In this document: piece by piece, positions 11,101 through 23,040 of the stretch
How the letters are laid out: every line of letters starts with the position of its first letter
Position numbering within the stretch: position 1 is the first letter of the stretch
The notes under the pieces: model-generated
Databases searched by the model: none
What the model was told of the DNA's origin: nothing
What the model saw: the letters and a program-made list of their open reading frames with translations, nothing else
Made by a program: the position numbers and the translations under genes
NCBI GenBank assembly: GCA_017506865.1
Contig: JAFCMP010000548.1
Span: 62,001-126,000 of the forward strand
Direction: 5' to 3'
Length of the DNA: 64,000 nucleotides
DNA from: Tribonema minus
Lineage: Eukaryota > Sar > Xanthophyceae > Tribonematales > Tribonemataceae

Positions 11101-14100
11101 CTCCTACCTTGAGCCGCTCGCAGCCCACCCTGTAGCTAAGGTCGTGCATGTCCTTCCAGGGCACGCCGGGCTTCATTGCGGCCATGACGGCGACTTGCAT
11201 GTCTGCCACTGCCTCAAACACCACTTTCTGAGGAGCAGGGAAAGCCCAGCATTGAGGAAAGCAGCGCGTAATGGGCAATGGTGCAGCTTGGGGTGATGAT
11301 ATATCTGTGATAATGGTACTGCTTGGTGATCTTGCATTTGGCACGAACATCGACATGAAGGATACAGGCTAAGCTCACAACAGCTGCAAATGTTGGGTAG
11401 CAAACTAGTGTACTGCGACGTAGATACCAGCGGCTGGGCAATGCCGGTGACAATCCACGCCTGGCGTATGGTGATAAGTGATGTTGAGCATTTGACATGT
11501 GCAGAGCTTGCTCATTTGCCGCATTGGTGCGAGTCGAGCCACTATTGCCCTGCACCAGAATATAAAGGGAAATAGAGCACTTGAGCAAGCAGCGTTCTTT
11601 CCTTCAGAACCTCAAAACAAAACAAAAACTCCAGGTCACTGGTGTTTCAACGCGGAACAAACGTGCAATTACATCAACTTCAACCAGTACACAGACCGAC
11701 GGCAGAGTGAACTGACCTGCTCTGGTGTGAACTTGCCGCTGGCAGGAAAAGAACAGGTGATGTCGCTGCAGCATGCATGAAAACAGACATCTTGTCAAAT
11801 ATGGAGAGGAAGGTGTACACGCGCGGATTTGATATTGACAAAGCTGCATTTGTCCGGGAATCATGGGTTACTTCACGGGTTACCTTTTAAGTGTAATTTG
11901 CTTCTGCGCCACAAATAGTGAGTTCCTGTATTGCAACGAGTGGACGCATGACAGGCAACAGAGTGGTGTGCATTTGTGCCACCCCAATGAACTTTTGTGT
12001 GCATGCATGTAGGCTATGATAAGACACAAAAGGTGTGCTATTTGTACATGTTAGACGTGTTATCTATACATACATGCAAACGCAAGAAAACAGGCCGCAG
12101 AGTCAACACCGATGGATGAACGACGGTCGGCCGGCGTTGCGCCTCTGTGAACGGCACAAATACTTCCAGCAACATTGACGCGCACCGTTGACCCAGCTGT
12201 TGTGGTCATGCGTCAGTGTTTTGCGGTGTAGACATAGCAACACGCCAAGCAGCAATGAGCATGACAGGAAGGTGCTGACAAGCGTCGGCGGCGCCTACGC
12301 AGACATGTGGCGTGGCTCAACCACCTGAGGAAAGTACCACTTTGCGCAGCGGTCGGGTTTGTCCATGCACTTGTGCCAAGACCTCAACAACAAGCATGCA
12401 CACCAGTGACATCAGCAGAGACATGTCCCAGCACAATAACTGCTGAGGAAAGTACCTCGCATAGCAGTGGTACTCGGCCCCCATGTCCAGCAGCAGCATG
12501 TCATTGGGGCCTATCCTCCTGTCGTTGGGCGCCCCCGCGTGACCGTAGTGCAGCACGCCGCTGTTGGGCCCGCAGCCGCAGATGCTGGTGTAAGAGGTGT
12601 GCCTGGCGCATGCAAACCGGGCAACACGGAGAAACCTTGAACACTTTGGCAATCCGCCTACTGTGGTCGACCAGAGTTTCATGCGGCAATGCGTCGGGTG
12701 CTCACGCGCCCGACACAACACATGCAGGTACTGCTTCATATGATTGCAGCATGAAGTGTACTTACTGCGTAGAACTCAATCCCAATGCGCCGCCTCCCAG
12801 AGGACAACGCGCTGGCTTGTCCAGACTCGGCTCAACAGTGGAAGAAAGTCAGAACAACACAAGTCCTGCCCATCGCAAGCGATTAGTGTGTGGCACATAT
12901 AGCTGCTCTACACAAACGTAGACGCATGATGCACGTGTAAAGGTGCCGGCCATGGGCATGTGGGCATGCAAAAGTTTAACTTTCGGAATCCTGAGTGTCG
13001 CACGTACACTGCCCTGCGGCTTGTGTGAAGTGTACCTGCATGCGCCGTAGAAGTACGACCAGTGCAAAAATAAGCTCTCCAGCTGGTACTCCATCTGCAC
13101 AGATGGAGGTGCCGTAACAGCGTCAAACCCAGCAAACATGCTAGAGGCGGCTCGTTTCGTGGTGCATCTGAGAGAAAACAGAGGTGAAGGTTGTGACAGT
13201 GTGGTGTTCGCTTACGGAGTGCACAAGGGTGTAGTCAGGCACTCTTTCTGCCATCCCCAGCCCCAGGTGAGAGGTCTGGTACATGCCGAACAGTCGACCA
13301 GAATCGAACATGCAGCGCTCAGAAGGACATCAGCGCTTTGATATCAGGTGCTCCTGGTACGCGGTGCAATGTGAAAGGCGTGTCGCGACCAGGGTTGACA
13401 AATACGGTCGGCTCTATGTCATACTTTCGTTATATGCGTACACCGTCCTGAGAAGCCAATACGTACGCAATGTACGGTTAGCGAGCGACCGGACGCCGCG
13501 GAGCGGCAGCAACGCGGCGCGAGCCGCGAGAGCAATTCCGGCCCCCCGCTTCCCCCGGCCCTACCGTACGGCACTGCCAACTTCAACTTCAACTTCACAA
13601 TTAACTTCATGTTGAAATTCTTTTTATTTGCGTGCGTGAGGGGGCTGTGTGCGGTTGCTGAGCATGGTTTCGTTTGTCGAGCACGAGCTGCGCACTTCAT
13701 GTCGTATATAATTGCTCAATGCTGCCACTGTAACACCATCTGTGCTCTGTATCCCGGCTGCGTCTGCCCTCGCGGGCGTGCTCCTGCAAGCACTGTCCGT
13801 ATATGTGTCCTGGCGGGACTCATACGTACGTTCATACAGTATATACGGTTCATACGGCGTAGGCTGTATATGTCAACCCTGGTCGCGACCTGCTGTAGCC
13901 TTGCATGCAAAAGGTATCAGTGCCGACGACTGCTGTTGCGGGCGATGTATACTGTTGACAAAGAAGCAATGTGTCAGTGCTCTTAGCGGATTCCATACTC
14001 CAACAGTTGTGTGTTCATTATCAGCGAGATGGCCAGCTGCCACCATTTGGTGGCCGCGAGAAGCCAGTCGAAGGTGCTACAACTACTTCAACTTCAAGTG

Positions 14101-17100
14101 GAAGAAAAAACTGGCGTGTGACTCACCATTCCCGGCTTGGCGCGGCGCATGACCTCCAGGTGCGCGTCGCTGCTGATGTTGTTGATGTGCTGGTGAGCCA
14201 TGGGGGTAAATGCACAGAGGGTACATGAGACATGGTGTGAGACATGAGTACCACACAAGACATGAGTATCCACACATGAAGTGTGATTGGGGCAATGCGG
14301 ATGTAGGCGGAGGCCTGTGGACTACTGTTTGCCCTGATAAACTTGCAAATGCCGAGTGCCAAAACGGGCACTGTAACAGTAAATAGGCTGCCCCCGATCA
14401 GACTTCAGGGAGCACCTGACTTGCAGGCAACCTCATTGTATCACAGTACAGCACACCACGTCACAGCATTGTAATACGGTACTTCACACTGGAGCTCTGC
14501 TGGGATCGCCAACAGATATCGTCCAAGTGCTGGTATGAGACTCAATTACGCAGGTCTCTGCAGCTATGTGGTCATCTTGAAGTACCCACGTAATGTACTC
14601 CAAGCAGGTCACGCCGCGATCCACTCAGCGTAGCCGACGTGCCCAGTGCTCAACAGCGTGGCGCTACTGCGATTGTCAGTACGCCAGGACCCCATGTGCG
14701 TGTCTCTTCAAAACTGACCAAACCACATGCAGTCAATACAGCGCGCACGCCTGACCTGCATGAGTTCGATCTCCTTTGGTTTTTTTATCATCATTGCAGT
14801 CAATACAGCGCGTGCGCCTCACCTGCATGAGTTCGAACTCCTTCGGCGTTTTGATGATCATTGCAGTCAACACAGCGCGCGCGCCTCACCTGCATGAGCT
14901 CGATCTCCTTGTGTGTTTTGATGACGCGGCACTCCACCACGGCATTGTACAGCAGCGCGCTGGAGTCCGTCGCGAATGCCTGCCACGTGTCACGCAACAC
15001 AACCGCCAAGGCCAGCAGATCAGCATTGTGAAGACGTGCAGGAAGCCTGTAAATAACGACATGCGCTGGTGGCGAGGTGTTGTAAATGCGACAGTCGTCC
15101 TGGTCCATTGCTGGGAGGCGCATGCCTTTGGTGTTTGATGGCAGCGCTCCCTTCACACTACAATGTACTGTACCGTCCACAGCCAATGAGTCAGCTATGC
15201 GAGCCATCGCTCATGAGAGGAGCAAAGGGGCATACGATTGTTGTGAACACCTGCACAAGGCAGGGCTCAAATAGTACCGCCCTGGGCTGATGTACCCAGA
15301 GACAATCTCACTTGGCATCCGTAAGTGGCATGACGTGCCAGACAGCAACTTCAACTTCAACCAATGTAGGCGCACCAATGTTCTGACGCCACCATCAGAT
15401 TCAACTTCTATTAATGTATGCGCACCAATGCGTTCTGCAGCCACCATCAACCACTGCCCACACGTAGACAGCACATGATACCCGTTGAGCGTCACACGTC
15501 GCTCCCTTGCCCTCCGCGCCCGCACAACTTGCGCAGTCCAACTTCAACTGCGCGGCCAAACATCAACGCAACTGCCTGCAACTGCCGTGTTGCGCATTGG
15601 CTCCATGAGAACCGACCTCAATGCCCTCGAAGGTGGCGGGCACAGACTCGTTGCCGCTGTCTGTGTTGAGCCCGTGCGAGAGGTACAACTTGGGCGGCGC
15701 GGCTGCTTGCAGAGTGGCCGCCAGCTCGTCTGTGAACAGCACATTTTCCACGCCGTACCGTTTCTGCAAGGCGCAAAGGAGAAGCGTCCATTATCTAGAG
15801 GCGCGCGGCATTATGTGATCACTAGCCAGTGTGCAGCGGTACAAGGGACGGAAAAGTTGTCATCCATCACACTCTTCATGGGCGCCGCCAAGCACTGCGT
15901 AACCTGCAGAGTTCGTACTTGTCGGTCCGCCAATGGTTTTGTGATACCCATGGCGAGTAAGGTGTAAGGTGTTCACAACGGTGAGCGTCATGACCATCTC
16001 CCAAATAGTATAGCGTGCTCTGAAATTGCAGAGAGGCGTCAATTGCCACGCTGCGTGTCGCAGCGTGGGGCGTTTCCTGCAGTACATTCATTGCAATGAC
16101 AACCAGTAATCATGCAGCACGCCATCATCATCGTCTCTGCGTGATCAAGCAGTTGCAGGCATGATACCACAGTGCATTGTTGCAACCGTAATGGCAGCCT
16201 TACACAGAAGCACACATGGCATAAGCACACATGGCACCAGAGCATAAGCACACATGGCACCAGAGTCGAACTGTCCACTCAGAGTACAACAAGGTGGACG
16301 ACAAAGTTCAGGGACCCGATCAATAGATGTATTACAGCTATGATGGCACTGCGCTCAGCAGAGTGTCATTGAGGTGTTGTTTTCAAAATTTTCTTGTCAT
16401 TTCAATCACATGGCATCGCACAAGTGGGCTGCGCATGCAACGATATACTTTAGTATCGAAGAAAGACTGAAATGGCCCATGGATGGTAAAGGCCAGCTGC
16501 ACGATCAGTGTCCCACAGTCTTACCAGAGATTGCACTCTCGTTACTTGCAGCACTGTATTGAATGAATGTTGATGGCTTACCTTGAAGTGCTCTGGCGGG
16601 AGAATCTGCAGCGCACGGCGGGCCAACAGCAGCAACAACGATGCAGCGAACACCAGCAAAGTATGCACTGAGCGTGACCAATGATGCCTGCATGAAGAAC
16701 ACAGGCAGCATGCCCCATACATGCGTAGAGGCCTTGCCCAGCTTGTGTGCAGGCATGATGGCATTGACAGCGCCAGTGTAGGCGGCACTCGCATCTCTCA
16801 CATCACACTCTTGTCCTTCTCAGTGCAAGCTGTGTGTATGATGCAAAAGGCCTGCAGATCATGGCAGCAGCGCGGGGGCAATGCTACACACGGCATAGTC
16901 ACCACACATGCTGTGGCGCGCATGCTGTCACAAGAGTGGACTTCTGGTGCTTGCAAGGGATTTGAGTGGTGCCACGTCTGGGATATGGCCCCATCGCCAC
17001 CTTCGGTTGTGGCCTAAAGAATTCACATGATATCATAGCATGCGCTCTTAGAGCATACTCCTACAAACTTTCATGATCCACAACATGTGTCGATATATTC

Positions 17101-19642
17101 TATACGTACTGATGTATGTCCTTGCGCAGAGCATCTCAACCACATGGAAAGCAGTAGACAAGTGCCACCCTCAGGCCGGCGACGCATCAATCAAACAAAG
17201 CCGCCAACTGTAGCCGCCTTCATCCGGATGCACAGCTTTGTACCACGCAGGACAGAGTGCCAATACCAACACTCACGGCTGCGCTGCACTCACACGACAC
17301 CAGCCACGTACTGCAGCCTGCGTAACGTCACATGCCCATGTACCATCTACAACACATTGCAACAGAGGGCATCAACAACTATTACAAAGTGCGCGTACCT
17401 CGCCCATCCAGACAGCATACGCCTCTGGCAAGCGCGGTATGAACAGCACCGCCTCGGCGCTGGTCGTGTTGATGGTGCCATAGCAGTCGGGCTCCCGCAC
17501 GCCAAAGAGATACTGGAATGTACTCTCCTGTGAGCAGGTTTCGTCAGGCATAAGGCGATGTGATGATGATAATCATGTACATTGGCCCACGCGTTGTCTG
17601 CTTCAGCACCTGCGAGAAGCATTATTCAGCCACGATCACTCAAATGGGGCAGTGGCACCGCAAACCACTGTCACAGTATGCAAGATGTACAAGCTGACAA
17701 ACACGTGAACATCACTGACGCGCCAGCCTGGCTGCTATGTCCTGCATTCGCAGCTTTTCAATAGAAGCCGGTGGAGTGCGCAAGTACATGTCCCACTTCT
17801 GGAGCACATCTCATACTTCAGCAGCGAGAACTTCAAGTTTGCACAGTGTTTGCTATAGATGCCACACCTTAGACGCTGGAATTATTACACCTTAGCATAA
17901 TGTGGTGTGCATGTCACAGGTTGAGTGTTCAGCGTTTCATGTGTGTTTTGTGCACAATGACTTCCTGCCAGCAATAGATCGCGGCGGAGAGTGCTGAAAC
18001 GACGTCTGATGCAAACAACTGCACATAGTGCGTGATCACACCTATAAATGACCAGTTCTGGGTAGCTGGGCACGTAACTGCACTGCAAACTCGGCGCAAA
18101 TTAGCACCTTCTGCTGCATAACATGCGCGACGTCTGCCTACCTGGCGAAACAGTGGCTCGTGGTCCGTCTCATCACGCAGCTGGGACTTCCCTCCTTGAA
18201 ACAGCTGCAGTTTTGAGGAGCAGCAACAACAAGAGTGAAAAAGGGAAGAGCATGGGGTGGGCTGTCCAGATATTCTGGCAATCTCTTACTATTGCCGTGC
18301 GCCTATCAATCATGCGATGGCAACCGCATTGTGGTGGTGCATTGGCTAATGATTAGCTTCTGCCTTGAGCACCTGCGGAGATGAGATGACCGCTGCCATC
18401 CGCAGCAGCACAATGCCACACACGAGGACGTCAGTCAGCTGTCACTCGCTTTCTGGAGAGCCTGGTGCATCCTCAGTCCTGAAGTGCTTCGTTTCAAAAG
18501 TGTTCCAGCGTGCAACGGCGTCGCGCCGTGAGAGGCGTGTATGCTTGTCTGCTCAAGTCACAACAAGTCAGCAACATATGTTGCCCCTTGTTTGATGACC
18601 AGCGGCTTCAAGCATGCACTCACAAGGAATGAGGTGTTGTTATGGGACACAATGCTGAGAGGACCCCTGCATTGCTCATGTCATCGTTTACTCTCAGTGC
18701 ACAGTTCCCAGATACATAACTTGATGTTGTTTATTGCGCAAACAAAATCTACTTTCAGGTACTTTAGCTTGACATGCAAGCTGAGTAAAGCTGACTCGCC
18801 ATCAGCAGCTCCACAGCGGTGCTCGAGATGAAATCCGCCTACCGGAGGACCGCGCTGCACGCACTTCTGGTGGTAACCAGTGCGCTTCCCAGCTAAAACG
18901 TGCCTCCACAAATGGGGACGGTGCTGTCATGCTGCATGCTGCGCCGCCAGCATGCGTACTCCTAGGCAACATCATAGCTTGCCGGTGTGAGATCGTGGTA
19001 GAGAAGTGCAAGTCACCGATTGGTGTTCAGTGTCAAATGTGAACGCTGTCCTCACCAGCACCTCTGGGCTATGCCATAAGACCTAGACTCAAGTGCGATA
19101 AATCGACCAATATCACACAACCATAATGTAATCTTGAGACCCAGCAGGATGGAGCAGGCATGGCGCTGCGCTCGCTCCATGTGTGCTTGTCGGCAGGGAC
19201 ATGGCGATTTCAGCCCATCGGGTTGTGCAGCTATGCATCGTGACACTCCAAAGCTACAAATGCTCGAGAGTGCTGGTAAGCAACTGTGCCCCTAGAGGTA
19301 CTTGCAAAGCCACCTGCATCCCTTTGGTCCTGCCCTTGTTCAAGAACGACGAATTTTGGTCATTCGAGCACCTCGCTATCTGACTTTTCAATAACACAGG
19401 AACTGCCGAATATGAGAGCCTGATATCCCGCTCACCAGTATACTGTTGGGCTCCGCTCCCGCCTCCTTGCTCATGCGCTCGGCAAGCTTCTGCCTGTGGA
19501 TCCTGTGCATGTCGAAGTCAATCGGATACGGCTTCGCATCATTACTGCTGCCCTCTTTCTGCATCAGACATTCGCCATCGTTACCGTGTCCTGGAGTCGG
19601 CGCATCGCAGCAGCCTTTCGAGCATTCTTCAGCAGCAGGCAT
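8108..19642 (-). CDS. PEPD: Prolidase (Xaa-Pro dipeptidase, peptidase M24B), 16 exons
   Basis: Cleaves dipeptides ending in proline; a cytosolic two-metal enzyme of peptide and proline recycling. My exons, 5' to 3': 19642-19436, 18866-18843 (weakest, 8 codons), 18180-18142, 17527-17399, 16605-16582, 15763-15617, 14979-14890, 14189-14127, 13094-13036, 12602-12456, 11765-11717, 11227-11108, 10573-10379, 10033-9973, 9265-9139, 8189-8108 (TAG at 8110). All boundaries are GT-AG and the sum is exactly 521 codons. Family blocks occur in order: [101 protein letters not shown]. Metal ligands D300, D311, H394, E436 and E476 have the same spacings as in human prolidase (11, 83, 42, 40), so the enzyme should be active. 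An N-terminal extension of about 24 residues rich in Cys/Gly/Ser is extra. The ATG at 19642 is the first in frame. Introns are long and carry a MITE and an exon-end triplication. Confidence 0.93.
13382..13889. mobile_element. hAT-type MITE with 8-bp target-site duplication, in a prolidase intron
   Basis: The element spans 13390-13881 (492 bp). It starts CAGGGTTGACA and ends with the reverse complement TGTCAACCCTG. The inverted repeat extends to about 16 bp with one mismatch. Both flanks carry the identical octamer GTCGCGAC (13382-13389 and 13882-13889). Terminal CAGGG with an 8-bp duplication is diagnostic of the hAT superfamily. The interior has repeated TACGTAC/GTACGG motifs and no transposase frame, so it is non-autonomous. 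The perfect duplication suggests a fairly recent insertion. The octamer is itself palindromic, which I allowed for when placing the ends. Confidence 0.85.
14731..14914 (-). repeat. 67-bp tandem triplication of a prolidase exon end with its splice donor
   Basis: Units start at about 14731, 14798 and 14865. The rightmost belongs to the true exon (14890-14979). The two further downstream in gene direction each repeat the last dozen or so codons (ending KEIELMQ, KEFELMQ or similar) followed by a GTGAGG or GTCAGG donor. Because 67 is not a multiple of three, use of a downstream donor would shift frame. Confidence 0.8.
16192..16266. repeat. Short repeat 'agcacacatggca' in an intron
   Basis: Three imperfect copies of a 13-bp word separated by short spacers, within a prolidase intron. 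No function is suggested. Confidence 0.5.
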
Positions 19643-19869
19643 CGTCCAGCCCGGCACAGGCTTCAATTTTGTCACGATCTTCAAGTTGAATGTTGAAGTG
19701 GGACCTTGCACCTAATCCCTCCCTCACGTGTGGGCCTCCCGTGTAGGCGTATCATATATGCAGCCAGCAGAGAGTTGTTTCAGTCGCCTCAATCGCTGCA
19801 GGCCGTCTGCGTAAGGGCCACGGCAGCACAGCTATTCTTGCAGGAGCTGACATCTTCAACCAGGAGCTC
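19643..19869. promoter_or_regulatory. Bidirectional promoter between prolidase and LRR gene
   Basis: Only 227 bp separate two divergent start codons, so transcription must start in or near this stretch for both genes. It contains a perfect G-box CACGTG (19725-19730), the binding site of bHLH/bZIP factors in the green lineage, and a TATA-like CATATATG (19753-19760) suited to the rightward gene. Co-regulation is inference. Confidence 0.5.
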
Positions 19870-22800
19870 ATGGGCGCTGTATGCAGCGTGTCTCGGCCCG
19901 CTGGAGGGCGACTAGCGGCCGCAGGCAGCTCTTCTCGTACGGGGGGAGCAGCGACACAGCTGACAACCTCTGACCCCGATCCTGCGCTTGACGTACTGCA
20001 TATTGAGCCTTTAAAGGTGTGTGGGGAGCAAGTCTATGAGAGGAGCACGAACGTTCAAATTTTCAACACCACCGGCACAAGCTTCTCGCCTCTCTCACTG
20101 CTGGACCTGTGTGTGAGGGCCCTCTGCCGCTATGACCTGCCGACCGAGGGGCTGCCCACGGAGGTGATCGACAAGCTCCTCGCGCTGCTGTCCCGGCACC
20201 ATGCAGTGCGGCGCGACACCCTGGCGCAGCTTTCCAACTGCGAGATGTCCAGCCTATCTCTCAAAGGCTGCAGGGGCGTCGATGACGCCTGGCTGCAGCC
20301 CCTCGCCCCTTCCCACGACGGCGGCAGCGGCAGCTGCAGCAGCGGCGGCGCGGCGGCCAACATCACCGCTCTCGAGCTCCCCAACTGCAGGCGCCTCACG
20401 AGCGCGGCAGTGACGCGGCTGGGGCCCCTCCCCTACCTGCGCAGCGTCAACCTGCGCCACTGCCACTCTCTCGACAGCGCGGCGCTGTGCGCGCTGGCGG
20501 CGTGCCCGCTGCTGACCTCCCTCAACGCCGCTCACATCCGGACGCTGGGCGACGATGCTCTGGAGGCGCTGGCGCAGGCCGCCGCGCTGCGGGAGCTGGA
20601 CTTGGAGGGCTGCCACGCCATCACGGACGCGGGCGTCGCGCACATAGCGCGCCTCACAAACCTGCGCCGCCTCAACCTGGCGCAGTGCCACGGCCTCACG
20701 CAGCGCGGCGTGGACCTGCTGGCGCCGGTCGCGGCGTCCGCCCTCGAGGAGCTGAGCCTTGGCTGGTGCCGCGGCCTCGCACCGCCGCAGCAGCGCTCGC
20801 CGCCACCACCGGCGCCCGCGGCTCCGCGACCGCTGCAGCCGCTGGGTGTGAAGCTGCCGCCGGCGCCGCGGCTCACGTCGCTCACGCTGGCGGCCACCGG
20901 CCTCACCGACGCGGGCCTTGCCGCGCTGTGCGCCGCCGCGCCGGCGCTCACCCGCCTCAGCCTGAGTCAGTGCATGCTCCTGACGGACCGCGGTGCCGCC
21001 GGTTTAGCCGACGGCCTCCCGAGCCTCACGGACCTCGACGTGTCGCGCTGCGCGCGCGTCGCGCGCGTCGCGCCGCCGCCGCCGCGCCTCCGCGCCCTCG
21101 CACTCGGCGGCGGCGCGGCGGCGAGCGCGGATCTCGTGGCGATGGCGCGCGACAGCGACGGCCTGCGCGGCGTGACGGCGCTCAGCGTGGCGGGCTGCGC
21201 GCGCGTGGACGACGGCTGCGCGCGCGCGCTCGCGGCGCTGCCCGCGCTGGCGCGCCTCGACGCGCGGGACACGGCGCTGACATCGGCGGGCCTCGCGCGC
21301 GTCGTGAGCGGCTGCGCGGGGCGCTCGCTGCGCGCCCTGGACGTGTGCTTCTGTTCGATTGGGAACGCGGGGCTGGCGGCGCTGAGCGTGGCTGCGGCGG
21401 GGCTGACGGAGCTGCGCCTGGACAGCAGGTGAGCGCGTGCGTCGGTGCGGCATGGTCCTGGCGGTAGTGCAGTGGGTGACAGAGTGCGAGCGTGCAGCCT
21501 TGCGGAGTTGGCAATGTCGTATGCAGGCAGTCTGCAGGCATTGCAAGCAGATGCGCAACGCTGATATGCGAGCAAGCGCCACCGGGTGTCTAGAGTGCAT
21601 ATGCGTTTGTCGACTTCCCTCACCTCCGCACTTGCATGACGGCTTCAGAAACTCAATGTCGGTGGCAAATGTCTTAGGACATGCAACGGGGCTTGCTTGG
21701 TTGCCCTTGCGCTCCATATCAGTTCTACGGTAAAAAACAGGGCTTGAGGCCTGTATCATTAGAGCTGGAGTAAGAGGTTGCGTGAATTTGTTTTCCGGGA
21801 CTAAATGTGAAAGGGCTCACCCAGTCGTATAGCACCGGTGCTAAATCTTCTCTCCCTGTGATACTTCTATGCAATTGCTTGCTGCTGTCACAGAGAGGCC
21901 ACGGACGCAGGCGTGGCGCATTTGAGCAAACTGGCTGGCCTGCGAGTGCTGCATCTTGGGAGCACATCGGTGTCGGACGATGCCATAGTGGGGACCATTT
22001 CTAATGTGAGCAGTGACTGCCCTACACAAGTCAGTATGACTGCTGTGCTCGCCTGGCAGAGTGCTTGTACCGAGCCCATTTCATTGTACTTTGCAGTATA
22101 GCTCCTTGTCAGCTGTGGGTGCTGTCCGTTCGAGAACGATACATAGCACCCGAAAGCTGCACCACATGTCCCATTCAGCATTTTGTACAAGAATTGAGCA
22201 TCGCATGCTATTAGGGAGCTGCGAGCATTGCTGCCAAATCAGGTATCCCCCCGCCCCCTGCCTTCATGCAGTACACGACTGCCAATGGCTGGCCTGCAGT
22301 AGAGTGGGGACAAGCATCATCAATGGCAAATGCACACCTGCACTGTGTTGCTGAGAGACAAGCGCATGCAATTATTGCATGGTGTGAAAACGTTTGACAT
22401 GCCTACATGAACAGAGACCTGGCGGATGCCATAGTCACATCAACTGGAGTTGGTGGCGGCAAACATCCCGCACACGGCATGACAATGGCACGTAACTGCA
22501 CCATGCGCTGCAGACACAATGTCATAATGGCCTGTGGGCATTCTCCTCCCATTTTCAACACGAACTCGAGCAGATCAATAGATCTGTGAGCGCCTTTGCC
22601 GCTGATGCCTGCCCTGTGCAATTATACTGCCATGGTCACATTTCACGTGTGCTATACACACGTACACCTGTACATTCGTGTGACCGCGCCTCCCCCTTGC
22701 CGCGCCGCCGCCGCCGCCCCCGCAGCTGCGCGCCCTCGAGTCCCTCGAGATCTGCAGCGGGCGCGTCACCGACAGGGGCGCCGCCGCGCTCGCGCCCCTC

Positions 22801-23040
22801 GCGCGCCTGCGCCACCTCGATCTCAGCCAGAACGCGCACGTGACGAGCGCCGCCGCGCCGCACATCGCAGCGCTCAGCGCGCTCACCAGCCTCAACCTCA
22901 GCCGCACGTCCGTCGCGCGCGGCGCCGTGCCGCACCTCGCGCGCCTCGCGCGCCTCGAGTCGCTCGCGCTGTTCGGCTGCGGCGTGCCGCGCGCGCCGCT
23001 GTGCGCCGCGCTGCCCGCGCTGCAGGCGCTCAAGGCGTGA
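19870..23040 (+). CDS. Cysteine-type leucine-rich-repeat protein (AMN1/F-box-LRR-like), predicted N-acylated, three exons
   Basis: Exons 19870-21428, 21894-22005 and 22726-23040 join in frame (AG|gtgagc...cacag|A; AAT|gtgagc...cgcag|CTG) to give 661 aa ending in TGA. The protein starts MGAVCSV, a good N-myristoylation signal with a nearby Cys for palmitoylation, suggesting membrane attachment. After a non-repeat region (about 1-125) it is almost entirely LRRs of 23-26 residues of the cysteine-containing class, for example LRELDLEGCHAITDAGVAHI and LRRLNLAQCHGLTQRGVDLL. A Pro-rich insert (about 305-330) interrupts the solenoid, and repeats continue through exons 2 and 3 (LRVLHLGSTSVSDDAI; LRHLDLSQNAHVTSAA). 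I see no confident F-box, so ubiquitin-ligase function is only one option; a scaffold or AMN1-like role is equally possible. Exon 1 and exon 3 are very GC-rich, unlike the introns. Confidence 0.85.

Noticed and set aside
20487..21467. Plus-strand 326-codon Arg/Ala-rich frame inside the LRR gene
   Set aside because: It is the +1 shadow of the LRR exon in very GC-rich DNA.
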